Positions 1 through 8,711 of a stretch of 64,000 nt of DNA are shown here, in pieces. The DNA is taken from contig CANMLU010000007.1 of NCBI GenBank assembly GCA_947498815.1, positions 1-64,000 of the forward strand, given 5' to 3'. The DNA comes from an uncultured Aquimarina sp. (GTDB lineage: Bacteria; Bacteroidota; Bacteroidia; Flavobacteriales; Flavobacteriaceae). Made by a program: the position numbers and the translations under genes. How positions within the stretch are numbered: the first letter of the stretch is position 1; each line of letters opens with the position of its first letter. Below the pieces are notes generated by a model that saw only the letters and a program-made list of their open reading frames with translations, did no database searches and was not told the DNA's origin.

Positions 1-304
1 AACATAAAAATCTTAGAGAGTTTCATCTCATAGTATTAGAAAAAAATTAAATTAATTTAAACTTACGGATTTAAGGTTGCATTCCGTGCCACACTAAAGA
101 GTAAGCGATAAGAGTAAGAAATACAGTAAAAACAGTCACGTTTGTAAAAAAGATGTGACTGTTTGTGTGTTTTAAGAAGCATATGCTTTTTTAGCTTTAT
201 AGCCACGTATCAATGCATCAATCGCCAGCGAAGCTCTGCGAATGTCTGCGACTTCGCAGCGGTAACAGTAAGCGTAAGCAAGTAATAGATAAAGAGTATG
301 TTTT
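1..304. other. Intergenic region without a supported gene
   Basis: I see no convincing gene here. Positions 130-139 and 155-164 form a 10-bp inverted repeat (AAACAGTCAC / GTGACTGTTT) with a 15-base loop. It lies about 140 bases past the end of the minus-strand membrane protein and could act as its terminator, but the tract after the stem on that strand is only partly T-rich. A 49-codon open frame on the minus strand (stop at 172-174) has no usable start codon; I do not call it. Confidence 0.4.
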
Positions 305-535
305 TTAGCTTCTTTTCCATTTTACATACCCCCTTATCATCAATAAACAATTAAAACCATGCATCACGGCAAGAAACCATAACGATGTCATAAGGCATAT
401 GATGGTCGCCAAGAACTGCCCAATAGCCATAAAGGAATACCCTTTTAATTTTTTTTGATTTAATAATTCAAAAGCCACTAAGATCAATATAGCTGATGCA
501 ATTTCTATTATAGTTTTCGTATATTCTAGTGACAT
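305..535 (-). CDS. Small integral membrane protein, unknown function
   Basis: This 76-residue hydrophobic protein has three likely membrane segments: about residues 8-24, 32-50 and 52-66. They are separated by short basic loops, and the C-terminus is basic (KWKRS). I do not recognise a family with confidence; the layout (three short helices, small soluble ends) resembles small SemiSWEET/YgjV-like membrane proteins, but no diagnostic motif is visible. I start it at the ATG at 535. The longer open frame runs into a flavobacterial -7 box at 565-572, 30 bases upstream, and reads through what would be promoter DNA. It stands alone, with purD divergent to it. Confidence 0.55.
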   Translation of the reverse strand: MSLEYTKTIIEIASAILILVAFELLNQKKLKGYSFMAIGQFLATIICLMTSLWFLAVMHGFNCLLMIRGYVKWKRS

Positions 536-564
536 AGATCTTTTCTTTTTTAAATCGAGAATAG

Positions 565-572
565 CAAAAATA
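565..572 (-). promoter_or_regulatory. Flavobacterial -7 promoter element (TATTTTTG)
   Basis: The minus strand reads TATTTTTG, an exact match to the TAnnTTTG consensus of the Bacteroidota primary sigma factor, 30 bases upstream of the ATG at 535. No TTG is seen at the usual -33 distance. Confidence 0.45.
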
Positions 573-821
573 AAAGAAATTGATCCTATTGCACGAATAG
601 GAAAGCAAAAGATAAAGTTTTGGCCTGATCTTGCCAAAGATCATTTTACAAAAGAACCATGTTTGCAAGGACAGTATTTATACATATAGACGACTAGCGC
701 CTACTTGGTTAATGCTATGATAAAGTAATCCGTTAGAGGTATTGTAATACCTTCTGAGAAAATGTTGCGCTAAAAATCAAGTTTTTACAAAAAACAATTA
801 GCAATACATCAACGAATAAAC

Positions 822-829
822 TATTTTTG
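822..829 (+). promoter_or_regulatory. -7 promoter element of purD
   Basis: TATTTTTG matches TAnnTTTG and lies 30 bases before the purD ATG. A small inverted repeat (AGGTATT / AATACCT, 737-752) lies upstream in the same intergenic region and may be an old terminator or regulator site. Confidence 0.5.
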
Positions 830-858
830 ATTCCTTAAAATTCAAGCCAAAATTAATC

Positions 859-2130
859 ATGAATATTCTAGTACTCGGATCCGGAGGGAGAGAACACACA
901 TTTGCTTATAAAATTAAGCAAAGCGAGCTTTGTGACAAACTATTTGTAGCTCCAGGTAATGCAGGAACAGCTACAATAGCAAAAAATATACCTATTTCAG
1001 TTACGGATTTCAATGCAATAAAGGATTTGGTAATAAAAGAAAACATCAACATGGTAGTGGTGGGACCAGAGGATCCACTTGTGCAAGGAATTAGTGATTT
1101 CTTTACCAAAGATGAACAACTAAAAGATGTTATTGTTATAGGCCCATCAAAAGAAGGAGCAAAACTTGAAGGGAGTAAGGAGTATGCAAAAGAATTCTTG
1201 ATAAGACATCATATACCAACCGCAGCATATCAAAGTTTTACTGCGGATACAGTTAATCAAGGAAAACAATTTCTGGATACACTTAATCCACCCTATGTGC
1301 TTAAAGCAGATGGTCTGGCTGCCGGAAAAGGAGTATTGATACTACAGGATATCGAAGAAGCCAAAACAGAACTCGAAAACATGCTTACCAATAAGAAGTT
1401 TGGAGCGGCTAGTGAGAAAGTTGTAATCGAAGAATTTCTTGATGGTATTGAGTTGAGTGTTTTTGTACTTACCGATGGTAAAAACTATTTGACATTGCCT
1501 ACAGCCAAAGATTACAAACGTATAGGAGAAGGTGATACTGGCCTTAATACAGGAGGAATGGGTGCAATATCTCCGGTGCCCTTTGCAGACGATGCATTTA
1601 TGGCCAAGATAGAAGAGCAGATCATTAAGCCTACCGTGGACGGTTTGGCAAAAGAAAACATCGATTATAAGGGGTTTATTTTTATCGGTTTGATCAAAGT
1701 AGATGAGGATCCAAAAGTGATCGAATACAATGTTCGTATGGGTGATCCAGAAACCGAGGCGGTATTGCCTAGAGTAAAAACCGATTTGGTGAAATTATTT
1801 AAACACGTAGGTATTCAATCATTAAATACAGTCGATTTAGAAATTGATCAAAGAAGCGCTGCAACGGTAATGACTGTTTCTGGAGGATATCCCGAAGCAT
1901 ATGAAAAAGGTAAAGAAATTAAAGGTATAGATGTAATTTCAGAATCTATAGTTTTTCATGCAGGTACAAAGTTAGAAGGAGATAAAGTGGTAACCAACGG
2001 TGGTAGAGTACTAGCAGTAACCTCTTTTGATAATGATTTCAGGATAGCCTTGAAAAAATCATATCAAAATATAGAAAAATTATATTTCGAGAGGATGTAT
2101 TACAGAAAAGACCTAGGGTTTGATCTTTAA
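859..2130 (+). CDS. purD: Phosphoribosylamine--glycine ligase (GAR synthetase)
   Basis: Catalyses ATP-dependent ligation of glycine to 5-phosphoribosylamine, the second step of de novo purine synthesis, in the cytosol. The 423 residues are the normal length for single-domain bacterial PurD. Visible are the N-terminal Rossmann-like start (MNILVLGSGGREH), the ATP-grasp core with VLKADGLAAGKGV around residues 147-159, and the metal/phosphate-binding NVRMGDPE stretch near residues 290-298. A C-terminal barrel-like domain follows. The ATG at 859 is preceded by a -7 box at 822. It is a single-gene unit ended by the strong bidirectional terminator at 2158-2198; no other pur gene is near. Confidence 0.97.
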   Translation: MNILVLGSGGREHTFAYKIKQSELCDKLFVAPGNAGTATIAKNIPISVTDFNAIKDLVIKENINMVVVGPEDPLVQGISDFFTKDEQLKDVIVIGPSKEGAKLEGSKEYAKEFLIRHHIPTAAYQSFTADTVNQGKQFLDTLNPPYVLKADGLAAGKGVLILQDIEEAKTELENMLTNKKFGAASEKVVIEEFLDGIELSVFVLTDGKNYLTLPTAKDYKRIGEGDTGLNTGGMGAISPVPFADDAFMAKIEEQIIKPTVDGLAKENIDYKGFIFIGLIKVDEDPKVIEYNVRMGDPETEAVLPRVKTDLVKLFKHVGIQSLNTVDLEIDQRSAATVMTVSGGYPEAYEKGKEIKGIDVISESIVFHAGTKLEGDKVVTNGGRVLAVTSFDNDFRIALKKSYQNIEKLYFERMYYRKDLGFDL

Positions 2131-2157
2131 GAGTCTTAAATAATCCCATAAAAATCT

Positions 2158-2198
2158 AAAAACAAAGAGCGCATAACTAATATGCGCTCTTTGTTTTT
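2158..2198. terminator. Bidirectional terminator between purD and the DUF6341 gene
   Basis: An 18-bp near-perfect stem (AAAAACAAAGAGCGCATA against its complement) with loop ACTAA is flanked by A-tracts on one side and T-tracts on the other. It can therefore terminate purD on the plus strand and the convergent minus-strand gene. Confidence 0.85.
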
Positions 2199-2217
2199 AT
2201 GTAACCTTCTTTCTCGA

Positions 2218-2448
2218 CTAGTTCAAAAATGAATGCGCCTTTGGGTCTCTATCTTCTTCATTATTGTCATTAAATTTCTTTAATTCTTTCATCCAATAGA
2301 AAAAAGCAACAAAACCGATCAACATAAACAACCAATTTACCATATTAGCTGCAGTCCAGTTTTGTAACTCTAGTGATCGCAATGCATCAAAAGGAGCAAA
2401 TAAAACATTTACAAAAAGAGATTCGATAGCTTCAAAAAATTCTTTCAT
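2218..2448 (-). CDS. DUF6341 family small membrane protein
   Basis: This 76-residue protein has one clear membrane helix, about residues 34-53 (MVNWLFMLIGFVAFFYWMKE). It is followed by a charged tail rich in Asn, Glu and Asp that ends in HSFLN. I recognise it as the Flavobacteriia-specific DUF6341 family, which databases have sometimes mislabelled as uracil phosphoribosyltransferase; nothing here resembles that enzyme. Its place between purD and a DUF6427 gene is typical of the family as I know it. Its function is unknown. It shares the terminator at 2158-2198 with purD. Confidence 0.75.
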   Translation of the reverse strand: MKEFFEAIESLFVNVLFAPFDALRSLELQNWTAANMVNWLFMLIGFVAFFYWMKELKKFNDNNEEDRDPKAHSFLN

Positions 2449-2512
2449 AATTTCAACTTATATTTTACTATAAAAAAGTCAACATAAGATTAATTATACT
2501 TACCTTAAATCA

Positions 2513-2531
2513 TTTCTCCCTTGGGGAGAAA
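2513..2531. repeat. Short palindromic hairpin in divergent intergenic region
   Basis: TTTCTCCC (2513-2520) pairs with GGGAGAAA (2524-2531) around a three-base loop. It lies between the divergent DUF6341 and DUF6427 genes. It resembles the CTCCC...GGGAG dispersed palindromes common in flavobacterial intergenic DNA; only one copy is seen in this window. Confidence 0.4.
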
Positions 2532-2653
2532 CAAGAATGAGGGATTTAAAACAAATGTGTAATTAATCGAATAAAAACTTTTTATACATTAGTTCTACTC
2601 TATATCAAAACAATATCATAATATTGTTTGATGCAAAAATATAAAAAATAGCA

Positions 2654-3574
2654 GTGTTATCAACTTTTTTTAGTAAATCAAAGCCTATTAATTTTATTGT
2701 GGTGGCATTGTATATGTTATTGCTCTTGATAATAGCGCATTATAAGCAAGGATTTCTTTTTGAAAGCACTTATATTATAATGACCATAGGTAAGGTATTC
2801 CTTTACATTTTACCGATGTTAATGCTCAACTTTATTGCACAAAAGAACGATCTCATTACAAAAGGAACGTATACGATACTTTTGTATGCGTTTCTTACTG
2901 GGATATTGCCCAATTCTTTAACAAGCTTTAATCTCTTATTGTCTAATATATTTGTACTTCTGGCGGTGACTAATATTTTGCACTTGCGAAACGAAAAACA
3001 AATCAAAGCCAAAATTTTTAATGCTTCGATTTGCATTGGTATAGCATCACTTGCCTATTTTTGGAGTATAGGGTTCATACTATTGGTTTTTTTGGGAGTG
3101 CTTTCTTTTGACCCCAAAAACTATCGCAATTGGATTATTCCGGTTATTGGGCTATGCACTGTATATGTATTTGCAAATTGCTTTACGCTTTTGACATATG
3201 ATGCCTTTTATAGCTTTACAACATATTCAGATCCTATTTCGTTTTCATTTGAAAATTATGGTACAAAAGATCAATTGTTTTCTGTAGGAACACTATCAAT
3301 TTGTGTTCTGTTTTTTTCTTTTATATACCTCATAAAGTTTAAAAGAAAAACGGCAAAATTAAAACCGGTATTACGAATCATTATTGCATATCTCATTGTT
3401 GCTATTGCTGTCGCTGTATGTGCACCAGAAAAGAATGCTGCCGAACTAATTTTTATAGCAACACCATTATCAATAATAGGCAGTACATACCTCGAAATGC
3501 ATTTTTATCAATTCGCAAAAGAGATTAATATTTGGGTATTTGTATTAATTCCATTTACTGTCTTATTGTTTTAG
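2654..3574 (+). CDS. DUF6427 family multi-pass membrane protein
   Basis: This 306-residue protein is almost entirely hydrophobic, with about eight to ten predicted membrane helices. It begins with SxFFSKSKPINFI, the start typical of DUF6427 proteins of Flavobacteriia. The family is often found next to DUF4254 and glycosyltransferase-9 genes, as here, which suggests a cell-envelope role; the actual function is unknown. The start is a GTG at 2654, and no in-frame ATG precedes the conserved N-terminus. The next gene has its own promoter inside the last bases of this one. Confidence 0.75.
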   Translation: MLSTFFSKSKPINFIVVALYMLLLLIIAHYKQGFLFESTYIIMTIGKVFLYILPMLMLNFIAQKNDLITKGTYTILLYAFLTGILPNSLTSFNLLLSNIFVLLAVTNILHLRNEKQIKAKIFNASICIGIASLAYFWSIGFILLVFLGVLSFDPKNYRNWIIPVIGLCTVYVFANCFTLLTYDAFYSFTTYSDPISFSFENYGTKDQLFSVGTLSICVLFFSFIYLIKFKRKTAKLKPVLRIIIAYLIVAIAVAVCAPEKNAAELIFIATPLSIIGSTYLEMHFYQFAKEINIWVFVLIPFTVLLF

Positions 3575-3595
3575 GTCCAAAATATAATACCTTTG
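3566..3595 (+). promoter_or_regulatory. Full flavobacterial promoter (TTG-N19-TACCTTTG) before the DUF4254 gene
   Basis: TTG at 3566-3568 and TACCTTTG at 3588-3595 are separated by 19 bases, within the consensus spacing for Bacteroidota promoters. It overlaps the 3' end of the preceding gene and ends 23 bases before the ATG at 3619. This is the best complete promoter in the window. Confidence 0.65.
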
Positions 3596-3618
3596 TACCT
3601 CTCAAAACGAAAACATAC

Positions 3619-4227
3619 ATGTTTACCAATACAGCAAATTCTATTTTTAAAGAAGTTATAGATACTTATCACGTTATTGATAGTGTTGATCAGGAATTCA
3701 CGAACCCCTATGATAGTAAATCACAAGCAATAGAACATTTGTTATATCGCAAATGTTGGATTGATACAGTGCAGTGGCATTATGAGGATATTATCCGTGA
3801 TCCGCAAATTGATCCAGTGGCGGCTTTAAAATTAAAAAGACAAATTGATGCTTCAAACCAGGATCGCACCGATATGGTAGAGTATATTGATAGTTATTTT
3901 TTGGAAAAATATAAAGATATTACCCCAAAAAATAATGCAAGTATTAATACCGAAAGTCCGGCTTGGGGAGTGGATAGACTGTCTATTTTAGCCTTAAAAG
4001 TATATCACATGCATGTAGAAACGATTCGCTCTGGTGCAAGCGATGAGCATAAGGCAACTTGCCAAAAGAAACTTAATGTATTGTTAGAGCAGCAAGTAGA
4101 TCTTTCAACAGCAATCGATACGTTATTAAAGGATATTGAAAATGGAGATAAATACATGAAAGTCTATAAGCAGATGAAAATGTATAATGATGACGAACTA
4201 AATCCTGTATTGCGTGGAGAAAAGTAG
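3619..4227 (+). CDS. DUF4254 domain-containing protein
   Basis: A 202-residue soluble, mainly helical protein of the DUF4254 family, found in Bacteroidota next to glycosyltransferase genes. There are no signal peptide or membrane segments, so it is probably cytosolic. Seen here are the N-terminal helix, a central ExLLYRKCWIDTVQWHYED block (about residues 40-60) and the conserved WGVDRLSILALKVYHM stretch near 121-136. I start it at the ATG at 3619 because the longer frame runs upstream through the promoter at 3566-3595. Its end overlaps the next gene by 14 bases, so translation is probably coupled to the glycosyltransferase. The function is unknown; a role in lipopolysaccharide core assembly is an inference from context. 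Confidence 0.75.
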   Translation: MFTNTANSIFKEVIDTYHVIDSVDQEFTNPYDSKSQAIEHLLYRKCWIDTVQWHYEDIIRDPQIDPVAALKLKRQIDASNQDRTDMVEYIDSYFLEKYKDITPKNNASINTESPAWGVDRLSILALKVYHMHVETIRSGASDEHKATCQKKLNVLLEQQVDLSTAIDTLLKDIENGDKYMKVYKQMKMYNDDELNPVLRGEK

Positions 4228-5272
4228 TGCGGTGCAGGCAGAGGGCCCTGGAACGAACGTTCTGGTCATTCGTCTTTCGGCCATGGGCGATGTTGCAATG
4301 ACCGTTCCCGTATTGCAAACTTTCAGAGCTACGTATCCCAATATTAAACTCACAGTACTTACCAGAAAGTTTTTTGAACCCATGTTTTCTGATATAGAAA
4401 ACCTGGATGTTTATCCAGCCGATGTAACCAATAGGCATAAAGGAATCATTGGACTACATAGACTATCAAAAGAACTTCGCAAACTAGGAATCGATGCTGT
4501 CGCAGATCTGCACAATGTACTTCGCTCGAATGTTTTAAAGAGAATATTTTCCTTACATGGGATTAAAGTTGTTCAAATTGATAAAGGAAGACCCGAAAAG
4601 AAAGCATTAACAAGAGCACAGAATAAAGCATTTAAACCTCTTAAATCGACGCACCAAAGATATGCTGATGTTTTTGCAGCATTAGGATACCCTATTCGTC
4701 TGGAAGATCATGTATTTCCTAAAAAACAAACATTAACAAAAAACATTACGGCCTTAACTCAAAACTCTACCAAAAAATGGCTGGGGATCGCTCCTTTTGC
4801 CCAATATGAAAGCAAAACCTATCCACTGGAATTAATGATCAAGGTGATTGAAGAACTGGATAAGACTGATCGATTCGAAATCTTTTTATTTGGAGGCGGA
4901 AAACGAGAAATAGATATTCTTAACAACATTAGTAGTAAATACAATAGTGTAATTAACGTCGCCGGAAAACTACCCTTTACCGATGAGCTTAAGCTAATAG
5001 GCAATTTGGATAGTATGTTGTCTATGGATAGCGGCAATGCTCATCTTGCTGCCATGTATGGAGTGCCTACCATTACACTTTGGGGAGTAACACATCCGTT
5101 TACAGGTTTTTTGCCATTTGGACAACCTATGGAGCATGCTATTTTACCTAATCTTGCAAAGTATGATCAGATCCCTACTTCAATCTATGGTAATAAAGTG
5201 CCCAAGGGATATGAAAAAGTAATGTATACAATTAAACCAGAAACGGTTGTAGAAGCAGTAAATAACTTATAG
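4214..5272 (+). CDS. Glycosyltransferase family 9 (heptosyltransferase-like)
   Basis: A 352-residue GT-B fold enzyme of the ADP-heptose:LPS heptosyltransferase family (GT9), probably adding a sugar to the lipid A-core on the cytosolic face of the inner membrane. Seen are the family's N-terminal VLVIRLSAMGDVAMTVPVL (about residues 16-34), and the C-terminal donor-binding region with LPFTDELKLIGNLDSMLSMD and GNAHLAAMYGVPTITLWG (about 255-292). The start is uncertain: GTG at 4214 or GTG at 4232, both inside or just after the DUF4254 gene; there is no ATG before the conserved N-terminus. The overlap indicates an operon. The sugar specificity cannot be read from sequence. Confidence 0.85.
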   Translation: MEKSSAVQAEGPGTNVLVIRLSAMGDVAMTVPVLQTFRATYPNIKLTVLTRKFFEPMFSDIENLDVYPADVTNRHKGIIGLHRLSKELRKLGIDAVADLHNVLRSNVLKRIFSLHGIKVVQIDKGRPEKKALTRAQNKAFKPLKSTHQRYADVFAALGYPIRLEDHVFPKKQTLTKNITALTQNSTKKWLGIAPFAQYESKTYPLELMIKVIEELDKTDRFEIFLFGGGKREIDILNNISSKYNSVINVAGKLPFTDELKLIGNLDSMLSMDSGNAHLAAMYGVPTITLWGVTHPFTGFLPFGQPMEHAILPNLAKYDQIPTSIYGNKVPKGYEKVMYTIKPETVVEAVNNL

Positions 5273-5289
5273 AAAATATAGTCTTTCTG

Positions 5290-5346
5290 TCTTCCCGAGC
5301 GGAGTCGAGGGATTTTTGATATTACATCTCGATTCCACTCGATGTA
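5290..5346. repeat. Dispersed flavobacterial intergenic repeat element
   Basis: The spacer between two convergent genes holds CCCGAGCGGAGTCGAGGGA followed by an inverted segment (TACATC ... GATGTA). The GAGCGGAGTCGAG core recurs in complementary, diverged form at 8811-8836, and a related element lies at 61299-61325. Such elements are common between flavobacterial genes. This copy may also serve as the terminator for both flanking genes. Confidence 0.5.
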
Positions 5347-5357
5347 ACAGTAATTAT

Positions 5358-6410
5358 TTAAACATCATCAAAGTCGATTGTAATCGAAGAGCTGGTAGGA
5401 TGTGCCTGGCAAGCTAGGATTAAACCTTCTGCGATTTCGCCATCGGTCAAAATGCTATTTTTTTCCATAACGGCATTTCCTTCCGTAATTTTACAGATAC
5501 AAGAGCTACATACTCCGCCTTGACAAGAATAAGGGGCATCAATATCCTGATCTAACGTGGCATCAAGAATAGTTTTTTTCTGATCCATAACAAAGTTAAA
5601 CTCTTCGTCATCTACCACCACCGTAATTTCTGTTTTTCCGTCAAGATCGGCTTGGATTTCTATTGTTTCGGCGCTACTGGTAAATAACTCAAAGTGAATG
5701 GCGTCTTTTTTAATACCATTTTCAGTTAAAATACTGGTTACAGTATTGATCATATCTTCTGGTCCACAAAGATAAAAGGCTTCAAAAGTAGTGTCCTTAA
5801 ATTTGTTTTTTAGGACATAATTTACCGTAGATTTTTCGATTCTTCCAAAATGAGCGTTATCCTCTTGACTTTGGCTGTATGCGAATTCAATAAAAAGACG
5901 CTCAGGATAATTTGACTGAAGCTCTAACAATTCAGAACGGAATATAGTTTCATCTGGAGTTTTATTTCCATAGACCAAAACAAAACGACTATTAGGTTCA
6001 TCTTCGAGTACAGCTTTGATCATACTCATCACGGGAGTAATACCACTTCCTGCTGCAAAGGCAGCATATGTGTTATTGGCAGCTGTATCGGTTTGAAGCT
6101 TAAAGTTGCCTTCGGGAGGGTGTACTTCAAGTACGTCACCTGCTTTGAGTTGTGTGTTGGCAATGACAGAAAATGTTCCTTGAGGCACTTCTTTCACAGC
6201 TACTTTAAGATCTCCACTTTTTGGAGCACTACATATTGAGTAGGCCCTGCGAATTTCTTTTCCTTCTATCTCACTTTTTATCGTAATATATTGCCCAGGG
6301 ATAAAAGAAAATTGATCTTTTAATGTTGTAGGAACATCAAAAGTTATTGAAACAGCTTTTGATGTTTCTCTGGATATGTTTTTTATAGTAAGGTTAAGAA
6401 AGTCTGACAT
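5358..6410 (-). CDS. Ferredoxin-NADP reductase-like protein with C-terminal 2Fe-2S domain (PaaE type)
   Basis: A 350-residue flavo-iron-sulfur electron transfer protein in the phenylacetyl-CoA epoxidase reductase (PaaE)/Hmp-like family. It should pass electrons from NAD(P)H through FAD to a plant-type [2Fe-2S] cluster. Visible are the FAD-binding RRAYSICSAP (about residues 53-62), the glycine-rich nucleotide-binding stretch AAGSGITPVMSM, and four cluster cysteines spaced C-x4-C-x2-C-x29-C at about 296, 301, 304 and 334. The ATG at 6410 is chosen because the longer frame starts with a TTG inside the -7 box at 6426-6433. No paaABC genes are near, so the partner enzyme is unknown. Confidence 0.85.
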   Translation of the reverse strand: MSDFLNLTIKNISRETSKAVSITFDVPTTLKDQFSFIPGQYITIKSEIEGKEIRRAYSICSAPKSGDLKVAVKEVPQGTFSVIANTQLKAGDVLEVHPPEGNFKLQTDTAANNTYAAFAAGSGITPVMSMIKAVLEDEPNSRFVLVYGNKTPDETIFRSELLELQSNYPERLFIEFAYSQSQEDNAHFGRIEKSTVNYVLKNKFKDTTFEAFYLCGPEDMINTVTSILTENGIKKDAIHFELFTSSAETIEIQADLDGKTEITVVVDDEEFNFVMDQKKTILDATLDQDIDAPYSCQGGVCSSCICKITEGNAVMEKNSILTDGEIAEGLILACQAHPTSSSITIDFDDV

Positions 6411-6425
6411 TGCAGTTTTTTTTGG

Positions 6426-6433
6426 CAAAAGTA
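6426..6433 (-). promoter_or_regulatory. -7 promoter element of the PaaE-like gene (TACTTTTG)
   Basis: The minus strand reads TACTTTTG, an exact TAnnTTTG match, 15 bases upstream of the ATG at 6410. It decides the start: the alternative TTG start lies within this element. Confidence 0.55.
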
Positions 6434-6481
6434 ATAAATGGAAATATAGTAGTTGGCGTTTAAAACAAAATTATATGAATC

Positions 6482-6489
6482 TATTTTTG
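6482..6489 (+). promoter_or_regulatory. -7 promoter element of the DUF5687 operon (TATTTTTG)
   Basis: Exact TAnnTTTG match, 46 bases before the ATG at 6536. It lies in the short divergent region shared with the PaaE-like gene. Confidence 0.45.
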
Positions 6490-6535
6490 TAACAAAATGA
6501 AGTTTTTACTTACTAAATAATAAACACATCCCATT

Positions 6536-8011
6536 ATGTTCAAACATTTTGTCACCTTACAATGGAAATCTTTTTGGAGATCAGCTTCTTTGACTTCGGG
6601 AATTTTTATGAAGATTTTTATGGGTTTTTGGGCGTTGTATTTAATGCTGGTAATGGCTGGAGGTAGTTTTTTGGTGTTCTCTTATGTAAAAAAAGACCTT
6701 TGCCTGGATCCTTTGCAGGTGATCAATCAATTTTTGATCTATTGGGTTGTATTTGATCTCATATTCAGATATGCACTGCAGCAAATGCCTGTAATCAATA
6801 TCAAACCATTATTAATTTTGCCGTTCGATAAGAAAAAGATAGTTTCTTTTGCATTTGCAAAAACAATATTCTCTTTTTTCAATATCATACACGCCTTTTT
6901 TTTCATTCCTTTCTCCATATTATTAATTGTCAAAGACGGCCATTCGGCAATGTCTGTTATGCTATGGCACTTAGGTTTAATAGGTCTTATATTTTTCAAT
7001 AATTTTTTAAATATTATACTAAACAAAAAAGACAATCTTATATTTTTCATTGGAGGTATATTGGCTGTATTAGGTGGGTTACAGTATTATGGTTATTTTG
7101 ATATCACTACCTATACAACTCCATTTTTTCAAAGTTTATACGATACGCCATTTACAGTACTTATAGTTTTTGTTGTTTTACTAATTATGGTGGTGTTCTC
7201 TTTTAGATCCTTTGCCAGGAATCTATATCTGGACGCAGGATTGGGATCTAAGTCAAAAAACATAACTACAGAAAATCTTGATTGGTTAGATCGTTTTGGT
7301 AAAACAGCTATTTTTCTTAAGAATGACATTAAACTTATTAAAAGGAACAAAAGGCCCAGAACAACAATTTTGGTAAGTGTGATGTTTCTTTTTTATGGTT
7401 TGTTGTTTTTTACAGGAGGGATCGAAACGTATGAAGGGCCCGTTTGGCGAATTTTTGCCGGGATTATCGTGTCTGGAGGGTTTCTATTAACCTTTGGGCA
7501 ATTTGTGCCTAGTTGGGATAGTGCTTACTATCCGCTTATGATGAGTCAAAACATAAAATATAAAGAATACTTATCGTCAAAATGGTGGTTAATGGTGGTT
7601 GGAACAATAATTTCAGCAATTCTGGCTTCGGGATATCTTTATTTTGGATGGGAAGTATACCTTGCTGTACTAGTGGGAGCAATTTATAATATTGGGGTTA
7701 ACTCCCATGTAGTACTCTGGGCGGGAGCGTATGTAAAATCTCCAATAGATTTAACTAGTGCCAAGAACGCATTTGGCGACAAACAATCATTTAATATCAA
7801 AACCATGTTGTTGTCTTTGCCAAAAATGGCATTACCCATGATTTTGTATGCGATAGGACATTATGCTTATAGTCCAAATGCAGGCTACGCGCTAGTGACC
7901 ATTGCGGGTATTGCGGGTTTTGCGTTTAAAGATGCAGTTTTTAACAAGATTGAAAAAATATATAGAACCGAAAAACATAAAACCCTTTGGGCCTATAAAC
8001 AAAAAAAATAA
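6536..8011 (+). CDS. DUF5687 family membrane protein (probable ABC transporter permease)
   Basis: This 491-residue polytopic membrane protein has about ten to twelve hydrophobic segments. It starts with FVTLQWKSFWRSASL, typical of the DUF5687 family, which pairs with an ABC ATPase in Bacteroidota. A charged cytosolic loop lies around residues 225-285. The ATPase gene begins only four bases after its stop, so the two are one operon and very likely one export or membrane-remodelling ABC system. The substrate is unknown. Confidence 0.8.
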   Translation: MFKHFVTLQWKSFWRSASLTSGIFMKIFMGFWALYLMLVMAGGSFLVFSYVKKDLCLDPLQVINQFLIYWVVFDLIFRYALQQMPVINIKPLLILPFDKKKIVSFAFAKTIFSFFNIIHAFFFIPFSILLIVKDGHSAMSVMLWHLGLIGLIFFNNFLNIILNKKDNLIFFIGGILAVLGGLQYYGYFDITTYTTPFFQSLYDTPFTVLIVFVVLLIMVVFSFRSFARNLYLDAGLGSKSKNITTENLDWLDRFGKTAIFLKNDIKLIKRNKRPRTTILVSVMFLFYGLLFFTGGIETYEGPVWRIFAGIIVSGGFLLTFGQFVPSWDSAYYPLMMSQNIKYKEYLSSKWWLMVVGTIISAILASGYLYFGWEVYLAVLVGAIYNIGVNSHVVLWAGAYVKSPIDLTSAKNAFGDKQSFNIKTMLLSLPKMALPMILYAIGHYAYSPNAGYALVTIAGIAGFAFKDAVFNKIEKIYRTEKHKTLWAYKQKK

Positions 8012-8015
8012 GGAT

Positions 8016-8711
8016 ATGATAGCAGTACATGATCTTACCAAAACCTATACAGGTAATACAGTTCTTAATATTGAGCATTTAGAAATCCCAAAAGGAGATA
8101 GCTTTGGGTTGGTAGGTAACAATGGAGCAGGAAAAACTACACTATTTAGTTCACTATTGGACCTCATAAAACCATCGACTGGTTATATTGAAAATAAAGG
8201 AATAAAAGTGAACGAAAGCGAAGCATGGAAATCGGTAACTTCAGCGTTTATCGACGAAACATTTTTGATCGGATATTTAACAGCAGAGGAGTATTTCTAT
8301 TTTATTGGAGAATTAAGAGGGCAAAATAAGGCAGATGTAGATGCGTTACTTTCACAATTTGAAGATTTTTTTCATGGCGAAATTTTAGGCCAGAAAAAAT
8401 ACCTGAGAGATCTTTCAAAAGGGAACCAGAAAAAAGTGGGAATAATTGCAACATTGATCGGCAACCCCGAGGTTATTATTCTTGATGAACCCTTTGCTAA
8501 CCTAGATCCAACAACACAAATTCGTTTAAAAAAGATTATTAAAGAATTGGCGGCAAATCCCGAAATTACAGTTTTGGTATCCAGCCATGATTTAATGCAT
8601 GTTACTGAAGTCTGTGAACGCATTGTAGTATTGGACAAAGGAGAAATCGTAAAGGACCTGGCCACATCACAAGAAACTTTAAAAGAGCTCGAAGAACATT
8701 TTAACAGATAA
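8016..8711 (+). CDS. ABC transporter ATP-binding protein
   Basis: A 231-residue ABC ATPase, probably the motor of the DUF5687 permease encoded just upstream. Motifs seen: Walker A GNNGAGKTT (residues 34-42), ABC signature in DLSKGNQKKV, Walker B VIILDEPFANLDP and the H-loop histidine in VSSHD. The signature is LSKGN rather than LSGGQ, as in CcmA/YhaQ-like ATPases. I use the ATG at 8016; the longer frame runs inside the permease gene. It is the last gene before a long intergenic stretch. Confidence 0.92.
   Translation: MIAVHDLTKTYTGNTVLNIEHLEIPKGDSFGLVGNNGAGKTTLFSSLLDLIKPSTGYIENKGIKVNESEAWKSVTSAFIDETFLIGYLTAEEYFYFIGELRGQNKADVDALLSQFEDFFHGEILGQKKYLRDLSKGNQKKVGIIATLIGNPEVIILDEPFANLDPTTQIRLKKIIKELAANPEITVLVSSHDLMHVTEVCERIVVLDKGEIVKDLATSQETLKELEEHFNR

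Noticed and set aside
172-324. A 49-codon open frame on the minus strand ending ALIRGYKAKKAYAS
   Set aside because: It has no ATG, GTG or TTG start in frame, is bounded by stops on both sides and overlaps the membrane protein gene; its composition looks like chance.
4073-4438. A 121-residue minus-strand frame across the DUF4254/glycosyltransferase overlap
   Set aside because: It lies opposite two well-supported overlapping genes and has no recognisable content.
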